DNA of 64,000 nucleotides from Aquila chrysaetos chrysaetos (Eukaryota; Chordata; Aves; Accipitriformes; Accipitridae), in the NCBI RefSeq assembly GCF_900496995.4, contig NC_044009.1:35921505-35985504 (forward strand), read 5' to 3'. The position numbers were made by a program, and so were the translations under genes. Shown piece by piece: positions 37,901 through 46,790 of the stretch (position 1 is its first letter; the number at the start of each line of letters is the position of its first letter). A model generated the notes under the pieces. The model saw nothing but the letters and a program-made list of their open reading frames with translations. It searched no databases and was not told the origin of the DNA.

Positions 37901-39035
37901 TGCTGGGACTCATCCCTTATTTTCCTCCTCCTAGAGGCCTCTTGGAGAACACCCAGTTCCATGATGCAGTGAGAAGAAGCCTAGATGAGCCCATTCCATA
38001 TTTCTCCCAGTTCCGATGTGCAGAATCAGCAGAGCTCCAGGACAGAAGACAGTGCTCCATGGTCCCTTCCAGGGTCTATGCTTCACCAGATCTTTACCCT
38101 GAGAAGGATGGAGAGAGGAAAGAAATAAGGCAGGAAACCTCTCCCAACAATGATTTGCTGGAATCTTGGGAGATTTTTCACCACGAGCAGTTGAGGAAGC
38201 AGAAGGAGATGATGAGCAGGTGAGGAAGAGCTCACACATGAAAGACAAGAGCTGCACAGGCAGGAGAGCCATGGCAGCACACTGCCTGGCCAGAAACCCA
38301 TTTATTCTTCAGCCCTGTAGCATTTCTGCTGGGGTATTCTGTGTGCTCTGGGTGGAAATCGATGCTAGCCCACCAGCCACCTTCTCGCAAGTGTGGTTTG
38401 TGAAGAGTGCAGGTGTGCTGTGTCTTGGGGTTGAGCCATGGGCAGTGCCAGGATGCTGGTAGTGAGTGGTCTGCTTTAGACTTGGACAGTCCTGGCCTTA
38501 TTAGGCATTAGTGTGCAGTGTGTGCTTACCTTACCTTTTATTGTCACTGCAGTATTTCATCACCTTATATTTGCTGTGGCTACTCCCTTGTACACTGCTA
38601 CAGGCCACAAGAGTATGCACAAATACTAACTACGGCACAGCTTGGAGGGAGAAAACAGTAAAACCACAGTCACCCAGCTCTCTCTGAGGTCAGGGCCTGA
38701 TGCCAGCTGGTGGCAGTTCTGGGAGAAGGGTCAGCACCTCATTGCTCAAGTCTTTGGTTCATTGGCCTCAGTGTGTAGGAAACAGCATGTGCTCCACTGC
38801 TGTGCCTGATGTGTCCTGAGAGGAGTCACAGCAAGCAGCCTGCCTTATCTGCTTTCTGATAGCTGTCCTCTGCCTGTACTTTTGCCCCTCCAGGCAGCCG
38901 GCCCTTGGGAACCTGGTGGAGCTGGTGCTGGAAAACACACTTCAGAACATCCTGATCGAAGCCAGCAGAGGGGAGGTGGTGCTGACAGCCCGGCCCAGGA
39001 TCATTGCTCTACCCCCCAGCCCTTCTCGAAGGTAG
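6587..39035 (+). CDS. CFAP65: Cilia- and flagella-associated protein 65 (CCDC108), complete coding region
   Basis: CFAP65 is a component of the central apparatus of motile axonemes and is needed for sperm flagella; human mutations cause multiple flagellar abnormalities. I traced 31 coding exons with canonical GT-AG borders and fully consistent phases, summing to 5262 nt (about 1753 aa). Exons 1-10 are 6587-6661, 6971-7122, 7816-7918, 9358-9524, 10981-11180, 11863-12008, 13128-13350, 13699-13964, 15220-15420, 15850-16212; the others are listed in the block entries. The product matches my memory of the human protein along its length, with landmarks such as FGIEVA/WGIEVA, LERDPTP and FNFGAAP. 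Repeated strands ending in VxFxP ([35 protein letters not shown]) indicate ASH/MSP immunoglobulin-like modules. Human CFAP65 is about 1925 aa; the shorter length here is mostly in the C-terminal acidic region. The start ATG is the first three bases of its exon. The last exon is uncertain. Confidence 0.93.
11690..11845 (-). mobile_element. CR1 LINE fragment (3' end), CFAP65 intron 5
   Basis: The stretch from GGGCTGGAAGGGAGC to CCACCTCTCTTTCTTAACCC follows the CR1 3' region read on the minus strand (GGTTGTTCAGAGGCTTGTCCAGTTGA is typical of the family, quoted here as it lies on +, in part). It is short, diverged and ends 17 bases before exon 6. It keeps no coding capacity. Confidence 0.7.
13351..13698 (+). 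other. CFAP65: CFAP65 intron 7, open in frame
   Basis: This 348-nt intron (116 codons exactly) has no stop codon in the frame of the flanking exons, so retaining it would add 116 residues without breaking the protein. The donor CAAAG/GTACCA and the acceptor TTGTGCTAG are usable, but the pyrimidine tract is poor. Removing it gives the join [17 protein letters not shown], which fits the human protein as I remember it, so I treat it as an intron. Confidence 0.7.
14103..14880 (-). mobile_element. CR1 LINE, 5'-truncated, CFAP65 intron 8
   Basis: The minus strand reads as the 3' part of a chicken-repeat-1 LINE. The 3' end lies near 14103 (AATCACAGAATCAT on +, the CR1 end motif), followed by GTTGGAAAGGACC. 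The C-terminal ORF2 reverse-transcriptase region survives in two open pieces: 14850-14608, with [11 protein letters not shown] at its end, and 14563-14375, with [18 protein letters not shown]. One frameshift separates them. The element is 5'-truncated, as most CR1 copies are, and moderately diverged. Confidence 0.9.
22110..22480 (+). mobile_element. old CR1-like LINE fragment, CFAP65 intron 16
   Basis: The + strand resembles the end of CR1 ORF2 and its 3' UTR: GGAGAGGGGCAACAGG, then AAGAAGAGACTAGACAA, CATGAATGGTATGGAGAAG and GTGTAAATACACTG. It is considerably more decayed than the other copies and in the opposite orientation. The limits are approximate. Confidence 0.45.
22545..23128 (-). mobile_element. 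solo LTR of an avian ERVL-type endogenous retrovirus
   Basis: This is a fossil LTR of about 584 bp in antisense orientation to CFAP65. It starts TGTCCTGGTTTCAGCTGGGA on the minus strand and ends with the matching TG...CA terminus. The 5-bp direct repeat CTTTC flanks it (22540-22544 and 23129-23133), the target duplication length usual for ERVL elements. A TATATAAA box lies on its own strand near 22850. No internal retroviral sequence is present, so it is a recombined solo LTR. The family is one I know as widespread in neoavian genomes, and the copy looks moderately young. Confidence 0.85.
23660..24065 (-). mobile_element. CR1 LINE fragment, CFAP65 intron 17
   Basis: The minus strand is a CR1 3' segment. 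On + one reads CTTGTCCAGTTCAATGCTGT, ATCTCCAAGGATGAAGAAAC, CTGATTCCAGTGTTTGACCA and CTGGACCTGCTCCAGTATGT, all standard CR1 words. It is diverged and 5'-truncated, lying between exons 17 and 18. Confidence 0.85.
25646..29587 (+). other. CFAP65: CFAP65 intron 20, longest intron
   Basis: This intron of about 3.9 kb holds the ATT/ATTT microsatellite and a CT-rich run near 26580. I see no recognised repeat or gene in the rest. All other CFAP65 introns are shorter than 2 kb. No exon is missing here as judged by phase: exon 20 ends in phase 0 (VSYGHEIL) and exon 21 begins in phase 0 (LNFSGVTV), which fits the human order. Confidence 0.6.
25912..25970 (+). repeat. ATT then ATTT microsatellite, CFAP65 intron 20
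   Basis: A run of ATT trinucleotides (25912-25935, one interruption) passes directly into a run of about eight TTTA tetranucleotides ending near 25970. Confidence 0.85.
29588..39035 (+). other. CFAP65: CFAP65 coding exons 21-31 (residues about 1185-1753)
   Basis: The exons are 29588-29698, 30489-30680, 31459-31617, 32916-33059, 33533-33649, 34262-34399, 34892-34957, 36646-36860, 37252-37392, 37935-38219 and 38894-39035. Landmarks are [12 protein letters not shown] (exon 22), [19 protein letters not shown] (exon 23), [20 protein letters not shown] (exon 24), a charged helix [18 protein letters not shown] (exon 26, likely coiled coil) and [18 protein letters not shown] (exon 31). The acidic Glu-rich insert I recall in the human C-terminal part is absent: exon 30 ends QKEMMSR and joins directly to [15 protein letters not shown]. 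Exon 28 (phase 2) joins exon 29 cleanly as [12 protein letters not shown]. Confidence 0.85.
34862..34891 (+). other. CFAP65: extended poly-T splice acceptor of CFAP65 exon 27
   Basis: The pyrimidine tract before exon 27 is an almost pure T run of more than 20 bases ending CTTTTCAG. Exon 25 has a similar T-rich acceptor at 33500-33532. Such mononucleotide tracts vary in length and may affect inclusion of the 66-nt exon 27, whose skipping would keep the frame. Confidence 0.55.
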
Positions 39036-39718
39036 CAGAGTGTATCTGTGCTGTGGTGGGGGACAGGACCTGTCCTTAATATGTGAGGCTGAAGCACAGC
39101 CCATTTTCTAGACCATGTGGATTAGCTGGATCGCTGCCTATCAATACCAAGGCTGCCTGTGCAAAAGGGGGAAGCCTCTCCCAAAGCCTCTGCCCTTTCT
39201 TGGCTTGTCCTGAGCCACAGACCAGAGGTGGTAATGCTACAGCCCTTCTGTGAGCCTGAGACCATCATGCAGCTCTGGGGCATGGCCCTGTGAGTGAACA
39301 GCTGGCAGAAAGGGCTGGCTTGAGGCACTGCAGAGCCCAGCACAAGGAGGGTCTCTTGGGAAACATGGTCAAGGTGCAGGCAGCACAGCTTCTGACAGCA
39401 GAAAGGGGCAAAGCTGTCATAGTCCAAGATGGGTTGGGATCTAGTTAGGTTGAGGGAATGGCCACTGGTGGGGAGGCAGATTTGGGGCTGAGGGCAAAGC
39501 ATGAGGATTTGCCCTAGTTTAGGGAGAAGCGCAGGGAGATGGGATTGAGGGAGGATGGGAGAGGGTTGTTGGATGGAGATGTCATCTCCACAGCTGCAGG
39601 AGTCTTGTCTAGATAGATGATGGGTGTTCCCCGTGATCCCTCAGGGAGGGCTGATTGCCTGGGGGGACATGGCAGCAGGCTGCACTCTCCCCACCCCAAA
39701 ACCAATCTCTTCTTCTTC

Positions 39719-39757
39719 AGAATCACCAATCCAGCACCCCCACCCTCAAGAGCATAG
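39719..39757 (+). other. CFAP65: possible alternative last coding exon of CFAP65
   Basis: A very strong acceptor (CTCTTCTTCTTCAG, ending 39720) precedes a short open stretch. If exon 31 is spliced at CGAAG/GTAGCA (39030/39031), this exon continues in frame as ITNPAPPPSRA and stops at 39755-39757. The human protein also continues past IALPP. The donor is weak, so simple read-through to the TAG at 39033-39035 is equally possible. Confidence 0.35.
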
Positions 39758-40277
39758 CTGCTGGGCACTGTGCTGCTTGAGCTCTTCAAGCACATCAACT
39801 CTCTCCACTCTTCATCGCATCCCTGTGATGTCCAGAGCAACTCTGATCCTCCCACACCATGACCTGAGCTCAGCATGCTCGCTGCCTCTGAGGAGGTATG
39901 TCCTGATTATGTCCTCAGCTCCAATTTGAATCCTCTGGCAACTCCACAGCAGAATTCGTGAGATCTCTCCTCGCTGTGGCTGGCCACATCATCAGAGAAC
40001 CACCTCCCTGTGCTGCAAGGAGCACATGGACAACCTTTGTGACTGTTCCCACTGCCCCCAGCCTATACCAGCTGGGAAAGCAGTGGAATCTTCTTTGAAA
40101 TGTAGCTGAGGAAGGACTGACAGCTGGGCATTGATGTGCTGAGCCCTTGCCAACATCAGTAGGACGCAGGTGCTGAATCCTCCTCCCCTCCTTGGTCCAG
40201 TGGCTGCTGCAGGTCCCACATACAGCGACCCAGCCAGAGTGAGTGGCTGCAGCACCATCTAGCACACTCGGCAGCCC

Positions 40278-40283
40278 AATAAA
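40278..40283 (+). terminator. CFAP65: candidate CFAP65 polyadenylation signal
   Basis: This is the first canonical AATAAA after the CFAP65 stop, about 1.24 kb downstream. The context is CCCAATAAAGGC. No other gene ends here, so it is the best candidate for the transcript end, though a distant one. Confidence 0.4.
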
Positions 40284-43200
40284 GGCAACTTGGCCTCTGG
40301 GCACACAGGCACCGGCGTGTAACACGTGTAATCTGTGCATCTGGGTTTGGGAACGCCCTGGAGGAGCTCTCCCCTTTCCAAACTGCAAGGCTGTCACTCG
40401 GGGAAGGGGATGCCTTTGAGCCTTGGTCTGGCATAGGGGTCCGGCAGGCTGCGGGAGGGTGTCACTGTGAAGGAGCGGGGTTTGTCACAGCCGGGAGGTG
40501 GCAGTCTTAGTTGTGAGAAATCCCAGGTGCCAGCGCGGAGCTGCAGCTGGTGCTGGGTGCCGGCTGCCTGCTCCCCGGCAGAGGCTGCAGGCCGGCCGCG
40601 CCAGGCGACGGGACTGGGCTTGCAGCATCTCCCCTTTCCTGCAGCCCTGCTACAGGCTCTGCTAGGCCGGGCTCACCCAGCCACCCTGCTCTGGTGGGGA
40701 TGCAGCTGGTGTCCCCCTCCAAGCCCTCCTGTGTTCCCAGTGCCAGCACCCAGCCAAGACTGGAGCTGCACCTTCTTCCCTTGCAGCCCAAGAGAAGACC
40801 ATGCGTGAGAAGCCGTGAAGGGCTTTCACCCTGCTTGGCAGAGGGCAGATGCCTGCTGTGCCTGGGGGTGCTGCAGTTCACCCAGCACCACCCCGGCGCT
40901 CCGCTCTGTGCAGGAGCCCTGCGTGCGTAACCATTACTAAGCCCCAGGGCCAAGCTGTTCCTGTTGTCAGAGATAGAGCAAAGGCACTGCCAGTTCCCGA
41001 GCTCAGCCTGGGTGCCTGGGGCCTTCACGTGGGTCCCGGATCCTTCTCATGAGAAGCACAGACCCTCTCCTCCCTCTCCAACACCCCGGGTGCCAGGTCT
41101 CCTATGTCACAGCAGCTTTTCTGTCTTCCTCTGGGCTGGGGCTGGTGCTGAACAGGCGATGGAGTACCACCTCCATCCTCCCCAGCTCAAGGCAGCAGCA
41201 GGACTTGGCTGTTCAGTCCAGTTGGGGTTACTCTGCCTGGTCCGGGCTCCTCACTAGGACTTGCTCGCTACAGGTGCTCTGTAGTCCTGTGACACACTTC
41301 CCAAATGGGTAACACAGGCAGGAGCAGGAGCCTGGCCATTGTCCTAATGCAGGTTGAATCCAGCTGCCTGCAGGAGCCCAAGGGCAGCCTGGAGCAGTGG
41401 AGACAGGGTCAGTGAGTTTGTCCGTCCTCAGACCTGTTGTGTGATCTGATGCTCTGTGGACTGCGTCACCGTTAACTGCCTTGTGGGACAGGTGGGTCAA
41501 CATGGGAAATGCTGTGTGTTCATCTGGTGTAACACCCAAGAGCAAATGGATGGATGGAGCCTGAGTGCAGACACATGTGCAGGGCATGATTTTTTTTTGT
41601 CATTAAAGCTCCTATCCTGCCCACTCTCCCACGCTGAACACAGCCTGGACCTGAAGGAAACTGAACTCACTGTACTTGTGTGTTGGAGCACTATCAGAAG
41701 TAAATTCACTTCTCTGATTAGCATCTTAGTAGGAGAGAGCCCTGAGACAGTGCCTTCAGCAGTGGGTGAGTCAGAGAACAAGAGGTTTGAGAGCTACCTA
41801 CACATCTGGGAGAGAAATCGTTCTCCCTCGGCTCTTTGCAGGGGGTGTGAGATGATGGTGTGTCACCTTTATTCTAGGTCTTTTCTGGTGCCTGTCAACC
41901 AGAACCACTCAGCATGCACTAAGCAAAGCCATTAGCAGCTGTCACACTTTTCTTCTTTTATCCTCATCCTAAGTTAAAAATATACCAGGCACAGCCCCTT
42001 TCCCAGGTTGGGGAAATTCCTGCTTCCTCTTGTCAAGTCGGGAACTAGACCCTAGCCCTGGTTTTGGAAAACACTTCCATGCGTGACCAAGCCACACGGC
42101 TGTCCCTTTGGCACTGCTCAGGGTGAGGTCTGCTTAGTGGGGAGCCCGCAGCAATGCACTCACCTAGGGGCTTCAGTGCTTCCCTGCTGCTCCTCCCCAC
42201 ACTTGGATCTTGTGGGCAGTGATGAGATGAAGGGTGGGTAGAGATGTGCAGCACCGGTGGGGAGGACTTGTCCCTTAGCAAGAGGCTTTGTTGCTACCCA
42301 CTGCCGAGGGTGAAGGCAATGAACCATGGGACTACAGCAGAGCCAGACCCCCAGCCCAGCTCCCAGAAGAGAGGAGAAGCCCTGACTCTGCTAACCACAT
42401 TTAGGTCTCAGGTGGGAGGAAGTCTGAGCTTGTGGTACTGACTTCCAGGGCTGGATTTGACCCCTGCCCCAACACCAGCCATGTTTTCTCATGCACATCT
42501 CTCTAATAGAGGTATTGTAGATACAGGTCTTGCTCCTTCCCATGGGTGTTCGGGCGGTGAAGTGGGCTGATGTTCCCATGGGCCTGGGGTTGGTGGTCAG
42601 GCCAGGCAGCCATATGGCCAGAGTGAGGATGGCTGAGTGTGAGCTTGCAAGCTAATGGGGCTCCCCTCCTCCTTGTGCTAGTTATCAGGAGTGCTCAGTC
42701 ATCAGGCAGTTAATGCAACACACAACAGGCCTTTTCTTCTTAACTGTTAGTCCTGGCTCCTAGGGAGGGGTGAAATGGCCTTGGGGCAGGTGGGCAACAG
42801 AAGCTATCCTGAATCCCATTAAAACATTTAACACCTGCTGAATCATGCCATTGTCTGGAAAATAAAGGGAAGGGAACAAAGCTGCTCTTGGTCTTGCCTG
42901 CCAGGGTATCTGCAAGGCTCTGCTGTCCCATTGCAGCTCAGGAGCCTGAATCCCCTGTGAAGACCCACTTGGCATGGCTCTGTGTCCATGTGGGGAAAAT
43001 GGCAGTGTTAAGGGACAGTCCCCTGGATGCCTTGTTGCAGGTGTGCACAGCCCCTGGTTGGGATCAAGCCCCTTCTCCCCCTGTACTGAGTATTAGGTAG
43101 GAACCTGGAACGGTCCTGCCCCGACTAGCCTGCAGTGTCTGCACAGGCAGGGCAAAGTCAGGAGAGCAAAAACATGAAGGTGATCCTCCCAAAACCCTTG

Positions 43201-45399
43201 GCAGAGCTGGGCAGAGACCCTTCGCCCCTGGCTTCCCATGTTGGAGATGATAGTGGGCTTGCTGGCTCAGCTGTGTTGCTTTAGTGTTTGGGAACAAGGA
43301 CTTCTTAGTCCATGCTCAGGTCAGGCCAGGGCACAATGGTGGCTCCTGATGGACATGAGAAGCGCTCTGATGTGAGCTAGTCAGTCCTCATGGGACAGTG
43401 AGGCAGCACAAACCCTCTGCTGCTGCAAGAGGAGGCTGAACCTGCCCGTGCTGGGGCCAGCCTCACTGAGTGCATGAGCCGGGGCTTCGTCCCAGCGCTG
43501 CCTGCCTGCCAGAGAAGAGCACATGCTGGTAGATGCTGCTCTGGAGATGCCAGGGCAGGTGGAAGACATTCCCTGGGATAGCTCTCTGGTGCAGGACACT
43601 GCAAGCTCAAGGGACCTGCTTTTCTCCCATTTTCCATAGGGCAGCCCTGCAAGGGCAGTCTTTGCTCTTATTTTGTGCATGTTGGGGCCCTGCCCTTGCA
43701 GAAGAGAGGTTGGAGTGAGAGAGCATTTCTGACACAGCACATAGGCTTGGAGATGTCCGCTGGAACTACAGCAGCACTGGTGGGGTGTTTGGGGTTTTTC
43801 TGGCTTCTCTGGAAAGGAGGGAGCAGCTAGGCAGCCTATACCAGGAGCTGCTGCTCTGCTCTGCCGGTGCATGGCCCAGCAGGGAGAGGCGAGAGTCCTG
43901 CCCAGCACGTTTTCCATGCTGGGAAAGAGGTGGGCAAGCTCGAGAATCAGGGCCTGTGTAGCGCCAAAAGGAGAGGGAACATCACATTTCCTCTTAGCAC
44001 CACAACCCAGGGCAGGGGTGGCTCTCCATTTCCTTTGCTGGCAAAACTACTGGAAAAGAGGATCAGGACGACCGAGGCCAGCAGGTTGGCATCACTCCAA
44101 CTCATTCCCGTGCCAGGGTCTGCTGGGCTGGGAGCCTGCAGGACCCCAGCCCCAGAGACAGCAGCAGGCAGGAGGGATGGAGCCTGTCTTCCAAACTCCT
44201 GACTCTGAGAGGGACAAGCCTCCAAGGAAGAAGAGTTGGGTGGCAGTGGCCAATAAGGATCTGCAACTCTCCACTTACATTTGGGAAGCCGCTACAAGCA
44301 CACACCAGCTCTGGAAAGGACAATGGTGGCAGTTTCTAAAGCACACCCAAGACCAGGATACCTACAGGTGTCCTCTGTAGGGGTTAAAGCAGTGTTACCC
44401 CCTTCCCCACCCGCAAACACACCTATCTACACAAACAAACACGCCAGTGCACTTGCACAAAGGAGATTCTCCTGCCACCGCAGCTGCACTTCATGCTCTG
44501 TTATCCAGGGAGCTGCGGGTGCCAGAGGAACCCAGAGAGATAGCCCGGCTCCTGCTGGCTCCAGCTGAGATCAGCTGAGGGCTATCAGGGCTGAGTAGTG
44601 TGGCTGGGTCCTACAGGAGTGCGTTTAAACTTCTCATGGGCTCTGCACACTGCCCCCAGAGCCGGTATGGGGGTGTCTGCACCGGTTACCCTGCTAGGGA
44701 GTGACACAGCCGGGATGCGGGAGAGCGGTGTGACTTTGGGATGCAGTGACCCCACGGGGAGGCATGTGCACATGGAGTGAAACACATCCTGTTCTTGTGG
44801 CTGTGTTAGGAGAGCTGGCTCCTGGCCCATGCGGCTGTGCTGGAAACGCTCCCAAAGAGAGCGAGCAGAGGTGGTTTTGTTGAGCTCTGCTTTGCTGCCC
44901 GGCTCAGAGGTCTGTGGGCTCCTGTCAATGAAGCGTGCATCGTCCTGATGTGCCCAAGGGGTCTTCCGCATGAGTGGGGGGGTTGGGGTGAGGGCAACGG
45001 GGGACCTTGCCATCACCAGCACTCAGTGTCAGGCTGCTTAGGATAGGCAGTAGCTTTGCTTTCCAGCCCTGGGACCTTTCCGCTCCCTCACCTTTCAGCA
45101 GCCCAAAGCGCCGCAAGCAAGCAGCCCCCACCCCAGAGCTGCCCAGGTAGGGTACCCCCACACCTGCCTCCCCCCTCACCCCCGGCTGCAAAGTGAGCCA
45201 GGCAGGTGGGTGGAAAAGTGACAGCTGGTGTTGTTCCAGTGCAGGTTAATGAATGTCTCCTCCTCCCCCCCCCCCCCCCCCCACCGCCCGCCCCAGCACC
45301 GGGGCTCCTGGCTCCTATCAGCCCATCAGGCTCCCATTAACAAAGGCAGCCCTGGAGAGTTTGCATAGAGACCTGCTCTGCCTCTAATCTAGGTGGGCT

Positions 45400-45660
45400 A
45401 ATCGCCTCCCTTGCCCAGCCTGCCTTCCCTGGGTCAATATTTGCTCTGAGCAAACACAGAGCCGTGACAGGTGTGCTGGGGAGAAGGCTCGCCGCCGCCA
45501 GCCCAGCCCTCTCGCCTGTCTCTGCTCAGTCACATCTCTCCGGCCCCCCGATCACCGGCCAGCCAGCGCTATTTTTATCAGGGCTATAAAAGCCCCATCC
45601 AGCCGGCGTCACCCTCATTTTCTGCTCGTGAGCCGGCGGGGGAAGGCGAAGCCGCTCACC
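45400..45660 (+). promoter_or_regulatory. MIR375: promoter of the miR-375 primary transcript
   Basis: A TATA box (GGCTATAAAAGCC, core 45585-45591) points toward the miR-375 hairpin about 650 bp downstream. Upstream lies a perfect inverted repeat TTTGCTC-T-GAGCAAA (45440-45454) continuing into CAAACA, a FOXA-type arrangement. E-box words flank it: CAGGTG near 45470, CACCTGCC near 45658 and CAGCTG near 45224. Islet factors such as NEUROD1 are known to act on miR-375 upstream sequence in mouse, as I recall. The motifs are observed; their use is inferred. Confidence 0.6.
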
Positions 45661-46234
45661 TGCCAGCTGCCAGCGTGTCACCGGAGCCAGGTGAGGTGCT
45701 GTAGCCCGGCACACCTGGGCCGGGGTCCTGCCCGCCCGGCCGGGAGCAGGGTGCTGGGCATGGAGGACATCCTGGGGGCTCCACTGGGACAAGGACTGGG
45801 AGCCTGCTGGCACCCCCGACCTCCCGGGAGGGAAGGGGATGGACTAGGGGGACACCGTCCCAGCTGTCCCCTTCCCTGAACTTTTCTCTCCTCTCTCACC
45901 TGTATTTTCCAATCCTTTCTGTTCCCCTCCCCCTCCTCCATTTACTTTCTTCCTTCCTTCCTTCCCTGTTTTCCCACCCTTCCTCCCCACCCTGCCGTGC
46001 CAGTTTAACCCGCCCCTGGTCTGTTTGGCTTTCCCAGGCAGCAGGTGTCAAGCATCCACCTTCCGGACTTTACCCCCAGAGGAGCTGGTTTGAAGCAGCG
46101 GGCGCAGCAAGGACAACGGCTCCCAGCCTGGAGGGACCCAGCTCAGGAGGAAAGATGGGGAAGGGGCTGCCGACAGTCCGCGGCAGAGCACCCCTCCAGC
46201 CCATGCCGTCCGAGCCCGGAGCGACTCTGCACTT

Positions 46235-46300
46235 GCCTGGCGTCGAGCCCCACGTGCAAGACCTGACCTGAACGTTTTGTTCGTTCGGCTCGCGTTAGGC
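46235..46300 (+). ncRNA. MIR375: microRNA miR-375 precursor
   Basis: The 3' arm at 46276-46297 carries the miR-375-3p sequence, starting TTTGTTCGTTCGG and ending CTCGCGTTA. The ending GTTA matches the chicken form as I remember it; mammals have GTGA. The 5' arm GCGTCGAGCC pairs with GGCTCGCG, and GCCT/AGGC close the stem. The hairpin lies on the same strand and in the same place as in human, between CFAP65 and CRYBA2. miR-375 is abundant in pancreatic islets and restrains insulin secretion. No host gene is visible, so it is an independent intergenic transcript driven by the TATA promoter upstream. Confidence 0.96.
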
Positions 46301-46309
46301 AGGTCCAGC

Positions 46310-46790
46310 CCATCTGCAAGCGCGCGGCCGGTGCACACACGCGCCACACCACCCGCACACCGCTGCAGCGTGTCCCGTGCACCTGTGACCCGCAGCCCAC
46401 GTAGGGAGCGCACGCTTGCTTGCAACTCACACGGGACATGCAAGCTGGTTTGCAGCACGCGTGCCAGGACGAACGTACAGCCTGTGTGTGGAGCACACAA
46501 GGGACATGCACAACATGCAGTCTTCACCCAAATAAGTGCATGCAGCATATGACCTCTGCGCGGCACACGCACGAAGCGATGGACGGGCGGTGCACACAGA
46601 CGATGCAATCCACACCCAGCATGCACAAACACCACGGGACCTGCACATGCGTGGGACATGGGACCCACGTGGCATTGGTACACATGGCGTTTCCAACACA
46701 GCTTTGCAGGCTGTGATGTGCAGGACCCATGTCCGTGTGCCCATGGCATGATTGGCACGTGTAACATGCTAGGCACACGCATCCCACCTG
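46310..46790 (+). repeat. degenerate CA/CG-rich minisatellite downstream of miR-375
   Basis: The stretch is made of variants of CACGGGACATGCA, CACACGCACG and GGGACATG (46427, 46500, 46636, 46652 among others), with much alternating purine-pyrimidine sequence. It has no fixed period. It begins about 10 bases after the hairpin stem. Confidence 0.55.

Larger units (their letters stand above)
39036..45400. other. CFAP65-MIR375 intergenic region
   Basis: I find no protein-coding exon with splice sites or family resemblance. The long open frames on both strands are those expected in GC-rich DNA. Two stretches are compositionally distinct: 41590-41820 and 42800-42890, the latter holding CATTTAACACCTGCTGAATC with an E-box and an AP-1/MAF-like word. 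They are possible regulatory islands for the neighbouring endocrine genes, without proof. A poly-C run of about 16 lies at 45266-45282. Confidence 0.5.
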
